NCBI GenBank assembly: GCA_020632575.1
Contig: JACKFH010000005.1
Location: 62,001 to 126,000, forward strand
Origin: Candidatus Omnitrophota bacterium
GTDB taxonomy: Bacteria; Hinthialibacterota; Hinthialibacteria; OLB16
DNA: 64,000 bases
Direction of reading: 5' to 3'
The translations under genes were made by a program, and so were the position numbers. Below are positions 33,482 to 42,257 of this stretch, piece by piece. Every line of letters starts with the position of its first letter. Within the stretch, counting starts at the first letter, position 1. A model generated the notes under the pieces. It was not told the DNA's origin, searched no databases, and worked only from the letters and a program-made list of their open reading frames with translations.

Positions 33482-34261
33482 CTATTGGCCGATCACAAAT
33501 CGGTCGACCCAGGTTTCGTCGCTCTGATTAATCGTCCCGCTCAACTTGAAGCCATTCCCGATGAAGCCGGCTCTTCGGAAGACCTGCCCGCTGAAGTCAT
33601 CCCACACTTCTTGGTTGGCGAGATCGTGCTGGAATCCCTCCAGGGCGCGCGGGTTGTTGAGTTTCTTTTCCTCCAGAGTGACCAGAGCGCTGTATCGGGC
33701 GAGTTCGTCATCGCGAAGCTGTCGAACCACTCCAAAATCGACAAGCGACATTATCAGGAGCAATCCGTCCTGGTGCTCCTCGAACCGGAGCGGTATTCGT
33801 CGAAGATCGGGGTGCGTGGCGCGCATGCGCACAGCGTAAGCGTTCTCGTCGCCAACCAGAACGATCGGCTCTCCCTGATGAATGGCCGAGGACGCGGAAA
33901 GACTCTCGCCCTCCGACCGGATGTCATGGATCGCGGCGGCGCCGGGAAAGCACACCGCCAAGTCGAGAGCGCGAACGGCATTGGTTTCCGATTTTCGCAG
34001 CTGATAGAGCAGGAGTCTCCTCCTCGGCCCCGCCGAAAGTTCGAAGGCGCGGCCATCGTCCTCGGGGGAGGCTCCCGATTCGATCCACTCGGGAAGAATG
34101 CCATCGAGGTCGGGTCTCTTGTGATCCTTTAGAAGAAGCGGGATGGGTTTTTTCAGCGATGAGAGTTCAGGGATGGAACAAGCGCGGGGAGAACCCGCCG
34201 GGTCAACCTCCGACCCGGACATCCACCAACGCGTTGGGGACACCGGTTGATTCCTGAACAT
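33482..34261 (-). CDS. Hypothetical protein, possibly a fragment
   Basis: A 259-residue frame without signal peptide or membrane segment. Composition is balanced and acidic/hydrophobic patterning looks protein-like (LDLAVCFPGAAAIHDI, QGEPIVLVGDENAYAVRMRA, LLLIMSLVDFGVVRQL), but I recognise no family. No ribosome-binding site precedes the ATG at 34261 or the next one at 34222. It could be the 3' part of a once longer gene. It is convergent with the NUDIX gene. Confidence 0.5.
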   Translation of the reverse strand: MFRNQPVSPTRWWMSGSEVDPAGSPRACSIPELSSLKKPIPLLLKDHKRPDLDGILPEWIESGASPEDDGRAFELSAGPRRRLLLYQLRKSETNAVRALDLAVCFPGAAAIHDIRSEGESLSASSAIHQGEPIVLVGDENAYAVRMRATHPDLRRIPLRFEEHQDGLLLIMSLVDFGVVRQLRDDELARYSALVTLEEKKLNNPRALEGFQHDLANQEVWDDFSGQVFRRAGFIGNGFKLSGTINQSDETWVDRFVIGQ

Positions 34262-34475
34262 GGAGTTGGTCTTTTCCTTCCAATACGTTGCCTACCCTTT
34301 AATTTTATCCGATCCGGTTCCGCTTGTCCAAGCCCGGCAAGTCGAACCGACTCAAGAGGAGGATGGAACCGTCTCAATCGGAGCCCATATCAAGCCAATC
34401 TTCTTGATAACCCCCACGCAGGGAGATAAACTTAAACAGCGATTTAGAGACTGACACCACGAGGGAGAACCGCCC

Positions 34476-35234
34476 ATGGATATCCAAGAAACCATTCAAA
34501 AAGCGATCGTCTCACGAAGAGAAATGCTAAAGACCATGGGAGCCGCGGGTTTGACCACGATGTTCTCCCGACTCGCGGGCGCGCAACAGGCCCCTCAAAC
34601 TCCAGAAGGCGCCAACTTTGTCTTCACTCGCCTCATCTATGACGGAGGAGATTGGAACACCGACACGCTGACCGAGGGGAAACTAAACGGCGCCGAAATC
34701 CATCTGATGAATCGGCTCAACGCCCTCAGCAACCACAATCTCCAGGCCTTCGAACAGGAGCACAGCATTCGCGCGGACAGCGACGATGTTTTCGAGCACC
34801 CCTTCCTGTATGTAACGGGACATGGCGATGTCGATCTCAATCCGCAGGGTCGGGAGAATGTCAAAAGGATTATTCAAAACGGCGGGTTTCTCTTGGCGGA
34901 CAACTGCAGCGGCGCCAAGGATGTTGGATTCGATCGGGGTTTTCGGACCCAGCTCCAACTGATGTTCCCCGAGAATCCGCTCGAACAACTCCCCATGTCG
35001 CATCCCGTTTTCAGTTCGCTCCACAAAATCGACCGTGTCCAGGGCGGGGACAAACTCTTGGACCCGTTCCTCGAGGGAGTGGATATCGATGGTCGGACCG
35101 CGATTATCTACACCCGCAACGATCTGGGGTGCGCATGGGAGGGGCACCATTGTCTGCCCGGTGGCGAGGCGCAAAGAACGCACGCCTTCAAGATGGGCAT
35201 GAATATCGTTTTCTACGCCCTCTCCGGAATCTGA
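34476..35234 (+). CDS. DUF4159-type secreted protein
   Basis: A 252-residue protein with a Tat-like leader (SRREMLKTMGAAGLTTMFSRLAGA). The mature part matches the DUF4159 fold seen in many Planctomycetes-like genomes: FTRLIYDGGDW near the N-terminus, HPFLYVTGHGDVDLN, NGGFLLADNCSG and LGCAWEGH. Its biochemical role is not known; often it is found near large membrane proteins of a CoxE/MoxR-type cluster, which are absent here. AGGGAG precedes the ATG. Confidence 0.85.
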   Translation: MDIQETIQKAIVSRREMLKTMGAAGLTTMFSRLAGAQQAPQTPEGANFVFTRLIYDGGDWNTDTLTEGKLNGAEIHLMNRLNALSNHNLQAFEQEHSIRADSDDVFEHPFLYVTGHGDVDLNPQGRENVKRIIQNGGFLLADNCSGAKDVGFDRGFRTQLQLMFPENPLEQLPMSHPVFSSLHKIDRVQGGDKLLDPFLEGVDIDGRTAIIYTRNDLGCAWEGHHCLPGGEAQRTHAFKMGMNIVFYALSGI

Positions 35235-35261
35235 ATCTTTCCCTCTTCAGGTTTGTTTGGG

Positions 35262-36743
35262 TCAGGTGGTTTGGGGACTCCAGCTCGCCGGTTGGCTGGG
35301 GGGAGCGAGAGTGCGGTTGGGTCGATTGAGGTAGCGACGGAGCCGAAGGATCCATCGTAGGCGAGCGAGAAGTAGTTTTGGAAGAATCCATTTCCCCGGC
35401 ATCTTCCTGACGATGGGGTGTGACGCGAAGTCGAACCACCCAACCGGGGCGTCCTCGCGCCAGTGAGCGTAATGAGTCAGCACTTTGAACAATTCGTTTA
35501 GATAAGTCGGCCGGAAGTTGTGATAATATTTCCGGTAAACATCCTCGACATCGTCCTCGATTAACCCCTCCTCCAAGGCCTGATCGTAGACATCCGTTCC
35601 TGGGTAAAAAGTCAGCGAGTAAAGGATGAGTTCGTAAGGTTTGGGCAACCGCGCCATGAACCGCAGGGTCTCCGCCTCCGACTCCTCGCTCTCCCAAGGA
35701 TTGTCGATGATGAGATCGTAATAGGGGGTTAGACGATCGCCGAACTCCGCGAGAAGAGTGGCCGAGTTGATCACCTTGCGTTCGGTCTGCGGGCGTTTGT
35801 ACTCCATGCGCATTTCCTTCGCGGCGGTTTCGATGCCCATGCGAATCTCGACAAGACCCGCGTCGACAAGTGTTTCGATCTTGTCTCTGCGAACCGTGCT
35901 TGGAGTCACTCCGGTGATGGAGAGCGGAAGATGGATCCGTCGTTTGTATTCCTCGGCGAAGATCTTCATCTCCTCGATGGAAAGAAAGAAGAAGGCGTCG
36001 TCATCGAACTTCACTTTGTCGAAGACTCCCACCCTGTTCAGGATCGTCTCCACCTCGGTCACCAGATTCGGCATGGTCTTTCTACGAACCGAACGGTTTT
36101 CGGGAAACTCCTGGTTCAAGAAGACATTGCAGCAATACGTGCAATCGAAGGGACACCCACGAGAAGGGATGGTCAGATAAATCCCATCGGTCCGGTCTCG
36201 GAGAATCTCCGGCGTCATCGGAATCAGATCGTTGTTTTCCAAGACGAAATGGTTTTCCAGATCGAAATCGGGAAGGGGAATCAGATTGAGATCCTCGGGC
36301 GGCGCGGCTCGTAAGACTTCGTCGACTCCCTTCTGTCGAATGCCGGGGAGCGGTTTTCCGTTTCCGAGATTCTCCAGCAGACCGACAAAACTCACCTCCG
36401 CCTCGCCCACCGCGACATAATCCGCGTGTTCCAGGCATTCGTCCGGACGGATGGTGGGGTGAATGCCCCCCCAAACCACCGGGATGCCCAGTTTCTCCTT
36501 GATCGCGCGCGTGATGGCCACCGAGTTGTCCCAGAAATTGGACATGAGGGTCACGCCCACCAGATCCGAACCTTTGGTCAGTTCCACCATTCGATCCAAA
36601 ACGCTCTGGGAATAGGGTTCGGTGAATTGCTGAGTCATGAATAGCATCTGGGTTTCATGACCCGCGTCCTTGGCGACTCCGGAAAGCGATCGGAGGCCAT
36701 AGGAATAAACATCCGGAAAGGGCGAAATGAATGTAATTTTCAT
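35262..36743 (-). CDS. B12-binding-domain radical SAM protein
   Basis: A 493-residue enzyme. Residues 1-140 form a cobalamin-binding-like domain (MKITFISPFPDVYSYGLRSL, VVWGGIHPTIRPDECL). The radical SAM cluster motif is CPFDCTYCC (Cx3Cx2C) after TIPSRG. The C-terminal part resembles the BchE/oxygen-independent cyclase group in layout. The DxHxxG motif of cobalamin attachment is not evident, as is common in this group. It may methylate or rearrange a lipid, hopanoid or natural product; no partner genes define the substrate. I start at MKITFIS (36743). Confidence 0.88.
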   Translation of the reverse strand: MKITFISPFPDVYSYGLRSLSGVAKDAGHETQMLFMTQQFTEPYSQSVLDRMVELTKGSDLVGVTLMSNFWDNSVAITRAIKEKLGIPVVWGGIHPTIRPDECLEHADYVAVGEAEVSFVGLLENLGNGKPLPGIRQKGVDEVLRAAPPEDLNLIPLPDFDLENHFVLENNDLIPMTPEILRDRTDGIYLTIPSRGCPFDCTYCCNVFLNQEFPENRSVRRKTMPNLVTEVETILNRVGVFDKVKFDDDAFFFLSIEEMKIFAEEYKRRIHLPLSITGVTPSTVRRDKIETLVDAGLVEIRMGIETAAKEMRMEYKRPQTERKVINSATLLAEFGDRLTPYYDLIIDNPWESEESEAETLRFMARLPKPYELILYSLTFYPGTDVYDQALEEGLIEDDVEDVYRKYYHNFRPTYLNELFKVLTHYAHWREDAPVGWFDFASHPIVRKMPGKWILPKLLLARLRWILRLRRYLNRPNRTLAPPSQPASWSPQTT

Positions 36744-36856
36744 CGGTCCGATAAGGAACACCTGGCGGGAAAAACCGAGTCCAATGGACGGGTTGCCCAG
36801 TTTGATGTCCGTCGAAACTTAATTTAATGGGTGGGATCGCCTGGTGTCAACATGCT

Positions 36857-36906
36857 GGCGCCTCGCTGGAACTTCTCTCCCCGGGGAGAAATGGTTACAG
36901 GGCGCC
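36857..36906. repeat. Hairpin at the 3' end of the HtrA-like gene
   Basis: Outer arms GGCGCC (36857-36862 and 36901-36906) enclose a 14-bp perfect palindrome TCTCCCCGGGGAGA (36876-36889). It begins 1 bp past the gene's stop on the minus strand. It could stabilise the 3' end or end transcription, though no T run follows. Confidence 0.5.
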
Positions 36907-36907
36907 A

Positions 36908-38257
36908 CTATTGTTGGGCAAGGTAGGAGGCAAGTTTCAAATGGAACTCTTTGGCCTCGCCTTCTCTTTCGACCGAAAGTTTCACGTCTTGGTCGGGATC
37001 GGATTGATAAAGTCTGGAAATGAGTTCCATTCGACAATGCACGCTCTTCCCGTTGATGGAATCGATGACATCCCCTTTCTGTATGCCGGCTTGTTCGGCC
37101 GGAGATCCGGGAAGAACTTGAGTCACCGAGACTCTTGTGTGGTGTCCGATCGGGCACTGATACTCGGAGAGGAAGACTCCCAGCCTGCCGCGCTCGACAA
37201 ACCCCTTGTCGATAATCTGTTCCACACAAGCCAAGACGCTGCCGATCGGAAGGGCATAGGTGATCTCGGACATGTTGCCTTGCCCCATGAAAATGGTGTT
37301 GATCCCCACCAATCGACCATCCAAGTCGACAATCGGTCCGCCTAGGGTTCCTGGGCTGGTGGGGAAATTGGTGCTGTGAAAGGCGGCGCAGTGGAAGAAG
37401 GGGAGTTGATTGTAAAGGCTCGTGATCTCGCCCGATTGCATCGCCAACCCCTGATTGAAGGGATGGTAGAAGAAGAAGACGTAATCCCCCACCATCGGTT
37501 GCGTCTGTGGATCCGTTTCAATGCTTGGCGCGAATCCCGTGTCCTGAGTGGCCAATCGAATGACCGCTAGATTCGTGTCCGGATCGACTCCCACCACCTC
37601 GCCTGTGGAATACGCGACCTCTTTGTCCGACCAGATTCGAATCCAGTCATCCGGTCCTCGCAGCTTCGCCACCGACTGAGTGGTGACCACATACCCGTCG
37701 CGAATCACCACCCCGGTGCTTTGGTCTCGAACAAGCGGCTTAAAGGTTGCCGCGCGTGACTTCAGGAGTTCCGAGGAGAGAGCTTGGACATGCCCGCTCA
37801 ACAATTCTGTGAATCGATTCAAATCCCCGATTTCGCGGTCGGACTTGGAGTTCGTTGCCATTTCGAGCCATTGACTATACGTGTCCTGCAGCGTCTTGCC
37901 CCACATAACCGTATCCGTTTCGGACTGGAGAGTCTCTCGAAACTTCTCCTCGGTGAAATCCATGAACGATTTACCCCATTCCTGCCATTTCACCGCTTCC
38001 TCGTCGGAAATTTCGCCCGGCTGCCAGCGTTTGAACTCGCACTCCGAAACCCCACTCTCCAGTCTGCTCAGAAGGAAAGCGGGAACGCTGCGATGAACCA
38101 GTTGCACTCGGACAACGCTTGGGGAGACTTTTTGATAGATGTCACGCTTAACTTCCTGAAGTTGCTTGAGGTACTCGACTCCGCTTTCAGCTATGGCGCT
38201 TATGGCGAGCGACGACAAGAATCCACAGACAAAGTATGCCCTGATTAACTGGCTCAT
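36908..38257 (-). CDS. HtrA/DegP-like PDZ protein lacking the catalytic triad (pseudoprotease)
   Basis: A 449-residue protein with a signal peptide (residues 1-24), a helical region (about 25-170), a trypsin-like HtrA domain (170-350) and a PDZ domain (355-445: GRLGVFL, VLPGSPAEQAGIQKGDVIDSING). The fold motifs are clear, but the triad is gone: Ser195 in VVTTQSV where HtrA has the NHV histidine, Asn229 in DTNLAVIRL where the aspartate stands, and Leu305 in GTLGGP where the serine of GNSGGP stands. I checked each codon in the DNA. It follows an ECF sigma and a membrane anti-sigma factor on the same strand (45-bp gap). It probably acts as a periplasmic binding or sensing protein rather than a protease. 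Confidence 0.88.
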   Translation of the reverse strand: MSQLIRAYFVCGFLSSLAISAIAESGVEYLKQLQEVKRDIYQKVSPSVVRVQLVHRSVPAFLLSRLESGVSECEFKRWQPGEISDEEAVKWQEWGKSFMDFTEEKFRETLQSETDTVMWGKTLQDTYSQWLEMATNSKSDREIGDLNRFTELLSGHVQALSSELLKSRAATFKPLVRDQSTGVVIRDGYVVTTQSVAKLRGPDDWIRIWSDKEVAYSTGEVVGVDPDTNLAVIRLATQDTGFAPSIETDPQTQPMVGDYVFFFYHPFNQGLAMQSGEITSLYNQLPFFHCAAFHSTNFPTSPGTLGGPIVDLDGRLVGINTIFMGQGNMSEITYALPIGSVLACVEQIIDKGFVERGRLGVFLSEYQCPIGHHTRVSVTQVLPGSPAEQAGIQKGDVIDSINGKSVHCRMELISRLYQSDPDQDVKLSVEREGEAKEFHLKLASYLAQQ

Positions 38258-38301
38258 CGGTTCAACTGGACCTTCTTAAAATATGGCTGTCGCGAATGCG
38301 A

Positions 38302-39012
38302 TCAGTAAGCGCCATCGTCCACAGCCTGACTCAAAGCGGAAAAATTCGCCACAGGGTGGTTATTAATCTGGGTCGTATGACGGTCTAACGTGGCGAATCG
38401 CGGTTCCGGTCGGTGGAAGGGATCGTTTGATAACGAAACGGTTTTAACCTCATAGTTCCCCAACTGCGGACGTTCGCTGGGGGGGACTATTTCAAGCGGT
38501 GTCACGGTGGCGACGCGGCTCACCTCTCGTACTGGCTGTATTCCAGGCTCCTGGTTCAGTGGAGTTTCGGGCGTTTGATCTTGGGGAGTCACGGGATTCA
38601 CAACAGCGACTATTCCCTGAGGCTCTCCGCCAATGTCGCGATGAAAATAATCGGACTCGACCGCGATGACACATACAAGGCCAACCGCGAGCGCTCCGCT
38701 AGCGACTCCCACCAGACCGAAACCCGACGGGATCAAACGGCTCTTGCCCTCGTCTTCGGCGGTTTTGAACGCACTTGGGAACTGTTCCCGAAACTTACAC
38801 GAAAAATTCTCTTCCAAGTCGCCCGAGGGAGTATCGGACTCCCACGAGTCCAGGAAACTCCAAACGCTCTTCAATGAACGATATTCTTTTCGACAATGGG
38901 GACAGAGGAAAATATTGGCCTGTATCCAGCGGCTGACCCACCAATTGGTTTCTTTACAGATGAAAGCCGGGATCCGTTCCTTGACCCACTTGCGAGATCG
39001 TTCGATGACCAT
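38302..39012 (-). CDS. Membrane-anchored anti-sigma factor (putative)
   Basis: A 236-residue protein. The N-terminal part resembles a zinc-binding anti-sigma domain: Cys19, then IFLCPHCRKEY with C37 and C40; the histidine normally four residues before the first Cys of the pair is Asn33. One membrane segment is at about 98-118 (FGLVGVASGALAVGLVCVIAV). The last 115 residues, Pro/Thr-rich, would be periplasmic. It starts at the base after the sigma gene's stop, with AAGGAG nine bases upstream inside that gene. The function is inferred from this arrangement. Confidence 0.8.
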   Translation of the reverse strand: MVIERSRKWVKERIPAFICKETNWWVSRWIQANIFLCPHCRKEYRSLKSVWSFLDSWESDTPSGDLEENFSCKFREQFPSAFKTAEDEGKSRLIPSGFGLVGVASGALAVGLVCVIAVESDYFHRDIGGEPQGIVAVVNPVTPQDQTPETPLNQEPGIQPVREVSRVATVTPLEIVPPSERPQLGNYEVKTVSLSNDPFHRPEPRFATLDRHTTQINNHPVANFSALSQAVDDGAY

Positions 39013-39717
39013 CTAACGACTCTCCTTTAACAAAGGTTCAAGCATTTCGCGCAACTTGAGATGCGCACGGTATGCTTTTTGTTTAACCGATTCTGTGTTG
39101 CTGTCAATAATCTCGGCGATTTCCTGATAGGACAGCCCTTGAAATTTGTTCAGCAGGATCACCTCTCTCTGTTCGGGGGAGAGCTGATCGACCGCCGCTC
39201 GTATGGTGTTCATATCGTTGGCTTCGTCCATCCGTTGGCGAACGTCCTTCTCGTCAGCGGTGAGCAAATCGATCGGCGACTGCTGATCCTCCACCAGAGT
39301 CGATTCGGCCTCACGGGAGACATTCCGGTTCCAATACCGCCGACCCTCGTCGATGCAGAGATTGCGCACGATACGATAGAGCCAAACGGCGAACTTGGCG
39401 GTCGGTTTATAGGATTTCCGGCTCCGATACACACGCAGAAAAGCTTCCTGCACGATGTCCTCGGTCAGTTCCTTTCGGTTGGTGTTTCGGTAGACAAAAC
39501 CGTAGATTTGCTTGTAATACCGACGGTAGATTTCCTCAAGGGCGGCCCCGTTATCGGCTTTGCAAGCTAGCATCAACTCCTCGTCAGAAAGGGACTTGAG
39601 GTTGGCATTCTTTCTCACACGACTGGAAGCGTACGTAGTCCCCTGAGAACTTTCAACTCTACTCCCTGACTGGGGAATATCCATTGCGTGATTGGCGGTG
39701 TATGACAAACCACTCAT
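39013..39717 (-). CDS. ECF-type RNA polymerase sigma factor
   Basis: A 234-residue sigma factor. Region 2 is ALEEIYRRYYKQIYGFVYRNTNRKELTEDIVQEAFLRVYRS; region 4 is LDQLSPEQREVILLNKFQGLSYQEIAEIIDSNTESVKQKAYRAHLKLREML. The N-terminal 40 residues (MSGLSYTANHAM...) are an extra tail. AGAGGAG is eight bases before the ATG. It heads a module with an anti-sigma factor and an HtrA-like pseudoprotease and so probably controls an envelope response. Confidence 0.93.
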   Translation of the reverse strand: MSGLSYTANHAMDIPQSGSRVESSQGTTYASSRVRKNANLKSLSDEELMLACKADNGAALEEIYRRYYKQIYGFVYRNTNRKELTEDIVQEAFLRVYRSRKSYKPTAKFAVWLYRIVRNLCIDEGRRYWNRNVSREAESTLVEDQQSPIDLLTADEKDVRQRMDEANDMNTIRAAVDQLSPEQREVILLNKFQGLSYQEIAEIIDSNTESVKQKAYRAHLKLREMLEPLLKESR

Positions 39718-39998
39718 AAATCTGGCTCCTCTCGCCTTGGGGCCTCATTCGGCTCCGAAAGGACACATATTTTTCCAAACCATAACCTTCATCGGAATGA
39801 ACGCTTGACACCCGCGAAGGTCACGCTGCTCGAGCCAAAAATCGTCGAATAACTGAATTTATGTGCAGTTCGTTCAAATCGGCCTTACGTTTCCCAGCAT
39901 TCCTCCGGAAAACCCCTTGGATCTGGACAGGAACTCCATGCCGATTACACTTTCGTTTTCTTCTACAAAAAATAATTCTCGAATAAGGCGCCCGGACA

Positions 39999-41150
39999 AT
40001 GAACAAATCCCCGAACTCTCTCCTTGAGATCCGAGATTCCCTTCTCCTCGCGATGGACCACGCTGAAAAGCAGGTGAGCGAGATGACCCCCAAGTGGCCC
40101 GCGGGCTCTCCCGCGCCCATCTACACAGTGGATGGAAAATGGTTTCGGCAGAAGAATGTATGGACCGATTGGACCCCCGGGTTCTACGCCGGGATGATGT
40201 GGATGCTTTTCGAGTCCACGGGTAAACAGGGTTGGAGGGATCGGGCGATCGAGTTCTCCCTGCCGCTCGAGGAACGCAAGTTCGACCGGGACGTTCACGA
40301 TCTCGGGTTCATCTTCATGTCGACCTACAAACGCTGGCACGATCTCCTTGAACCCGGTCCGGAACGCGACAAAGTCGCGTCCGTTCTGGTCACCGCCGGC
40401 AACACCCAATCCCTCCGCTGGAAGGAGACCGGCGAGGACCATTACATCTTTTCCTTCAATGGCCCTCAGTCACTGTTCATCGACATCATGATGAACATCC
40501 GCGTTCTCTTCTGGGCTTACCGACATTCCGGAAACGAAAACCTTTACAATCGAGCCATCACCCATGCGCGAACCACCCGGAAATATATTGTTCGAGACGA
40601 TGGCGCCGCGATTCACGAGGGGATATTCAACCCGATCCGAGGCGAGTTCAGAAACCTCTCCACCCAACAGGGTTATTCACCGTGGACCTGCTGGTCACGC
40701 GGGCTGGCCTGGGCGATCTATGGATTCCATGACACCTTTCTGTATACGGGAGAAAAAGAATTCCTGGAGACAGCGGAGCTATGCGCCCAATACTATTTCG
40801 ATCACCCCACCGAGGATGGAGTTCCGTATTGGGATTATGGCGCTCCCAACATCCCCGAGGAGGAGAAGGATAGTTCGGCGGCGGCGGTGATCGCTTCCGC
40901 CTTCCTTTCGATGGCCGAAACTGTCCCGGAGAAATCGGACCTCTACTTGGACGCCGCCGCGAAGATTCTGAACTCGCTCACCACACCGGGGTACCTAACA
41001 GTCGACATGGAGGGACATGAGGGAATCCTCACTCAGGGGGTCTATCACAAACCGATGGGATGGGGAGTCAACGAGTCGGTCATGTGGGGAGAATACTTCT
41101 TTCTTGAGGCGGTCCATAAAGCGCTCGGTCTCCTCCGTTCCGCGCCATGA
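39999..41150 (+). CDS. GH88-family unsaturated glucuronyl hydrolase-like protein
   Basis: A 383-residue alpha/alpha-barrel enzyme. The motifs WTPGFYAGMMWMLFESTG, DVHDLGFIFMSTY (first catalytic aspartate region), and GYSPWTCWSRGLAWAIYGF match GH88, whose members remove the 4,5-unsaturated uronic acid from ends left by polysaccharide lyases. There is no signal peptide, so it acts in the cytoplasm or on imported oligosaccharides. AAGG precedes the ATG. Its stop overlaps the next gene by 4 bp, the start of a four-gene operon. Confidence 0.92.
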   Translation: MNKSPNSLLEIRDSLLLAMDHAEKQVSEMTPKWPAGSPAPIYTVDGKWFRQKNVWTDWTPGFYAGMMWMLFESTGKQGWRDRAIEFSLPLEERKFDRDVHDLGFIFMSTYKRWHDLLEPGPERDKVASVLVTAGNTQSLRWKETGEDHYIFSFNGPQSLFIDIMMNIRVLFWAYRHSGNENLYNRAITHARTTRKYIVRDDGAAIHEGIFNPIRGEFRNLSTQQGYSPWTCWSRGLAWAIYGFHDTFLYTGEKEFLETAELCAQYYFDHPTEDGVPYWDYGAPNIPEEEKDSSAAAVIASAFLSMAETVPEKSDLYLDAAAKILNSLTTPGYLTVDMEGHEGILTQGVYHKPMGWGVNESVMWGEYFFLEAVHKALGLLRSAP

Positions 41151-42253
41151 CCCAGGCTAGAGAGGAGTCAGTGAGTGGGGCCTCAGCGGTCCGGCTTCCC
41201 CTGTGGAAGGTCCTCGCTTTCCTGATCCTCACCGTTCTCGGTTTCTTCATTTGTGTCGAGCTGGCGACCCGTGTCTTTTACACCCCCTCGCCTCCCAAGG
41301 AGTTTCGCGCATTCATCAATCCCGAATGGGAAATCCGCGACCTCTACCAACGAGATCCGGTTGTCTTCTGGAAGTTCCGGCCCTCGCAAGTCCTCCGAGT
41401 GAATTCCGATATCTATGGCCGCTTCGAAATCCCCATCAACAATCAAGGGTTCCGAGGCAAGGATTGGCCTCGCGCTCACCCTGTCGATGACTACTTGCGA
41501 ATCCTGGTGGTCGGCGACTCCTGCGTTTTTGGATGGGGCGCCGACGCGGACGAATCCTTTCCGGAACAAATGGAAAAGATCCTCAACTCGGATTCCAGGT
41601 TATCGACACCCGTGGATGTCATGAACGCCGGGACCCCGGGGCACTCCTCTTACCAGGCGCTTCAAGTGTTGAAGTATTGGGCGAAGGAGTACCACCCCGA
41701 TTGGGTGATCCCATTTGTGGGAAGCAACGACGCCTTACCGTGCGTGGGCCGAAACGATCTCGAATTGGCGCGCATCCCTCCCAAGCCGGCATGGCGGGAG
41801 TTCATCGAACAGTTCCGTTTCTGGCGTCTTCTGGAGGATGTCTGGCGTGGTTTCGACTCCAGCGGGGAGGATTTGCAGGCCATGACCCAGACCGCTCTAG
41901 AAAACATGGCCAGCGGGCCCCGTCGCGTCCCGGTGGATCAGTTCGAAAAGAATTTGCTCGAGATGCATCGTTTCTCCGAGGAAATCGGAGCGAGAAATAT
42001 TCTCCTGACCCGCCAATCCGCCCTGCCCGATCCGATCCTCGACCGGTACAATGAAACCATTCGACGAATCGCCCAGGAGAAGGACATCCCTTTGGTGGAG
42101 GTGGCCGGAAGGTTTTTGGATTACGCCACCGCCGAGGTTTACGCCAATGTGGAACATGACCCGGTGCATCCGAATAGCAGGGGTTATGGATTGATCGCCG
42201 GGTGGACCTCGGAGAAACTCGTTCAAGAGATGAAAAAAGGAGCGTCGGAATGA
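41147..42253 (+). CDS. Membrane-anchored SGNH/GDSL hydrolase (first of two)
   Basis: A 368-residue protein with an N-terminal membrane segment (about residues 18-42). The SGNH blocks are visible: VVGDSCVFGWG with nucleophile Ser125, GTPGHSSYQ (block II Gly), GSNDA (block III Asn) and DPVHPNSRGYGLIA (block V Asp/His). Such enzymes remove acyl, often acetyl, groups from sugars. ATGA overlap with the GH88 gene. The next gene is a paralogue with the same layout, sharing RAFINPEW near the membrane segment. Confidence 0.88.
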   Translation: MTQAREESVSGASAVRLPLWKVLAFLILTVLGFFICVELATRVFYTPSPPKEFRAFINPEWEIRDLYQRDPVVFWKFRPSQVLRVNSDIYGRFEIPINNQGFRGKDWPRAHPVDDYLRILVVGDSCVFGWGADADESFPEQMEKILNSDSRLSTPVDVMNAGTPGHSSYQALQVLKYWAKEYHPDWVIPFVGSNDALPCVGRNDLELARIPPKPAWREFIEQFRFWRLLEDVWRGFDSSGEDLQAMTQTALENMASGPRRVPVDQFEKNLLEMHRFSEEIGARNILLTRQSALPDPILDRYNETIRRIAQEKDIPLVEVAGRFLDYATAEVYANVEHDPVHPNSRGYGLIAGWTSEKLVQEMKKGASE

Positions 42254-42257
42254 CCCG

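Noticed and set aside
34260..34454. 64-residue plus-strand frame before the DUF4159-like gene
   Set aside because: No ribosome-binding site or family; lies in the upstream region of 34476 and overlaps the likely promoter area.
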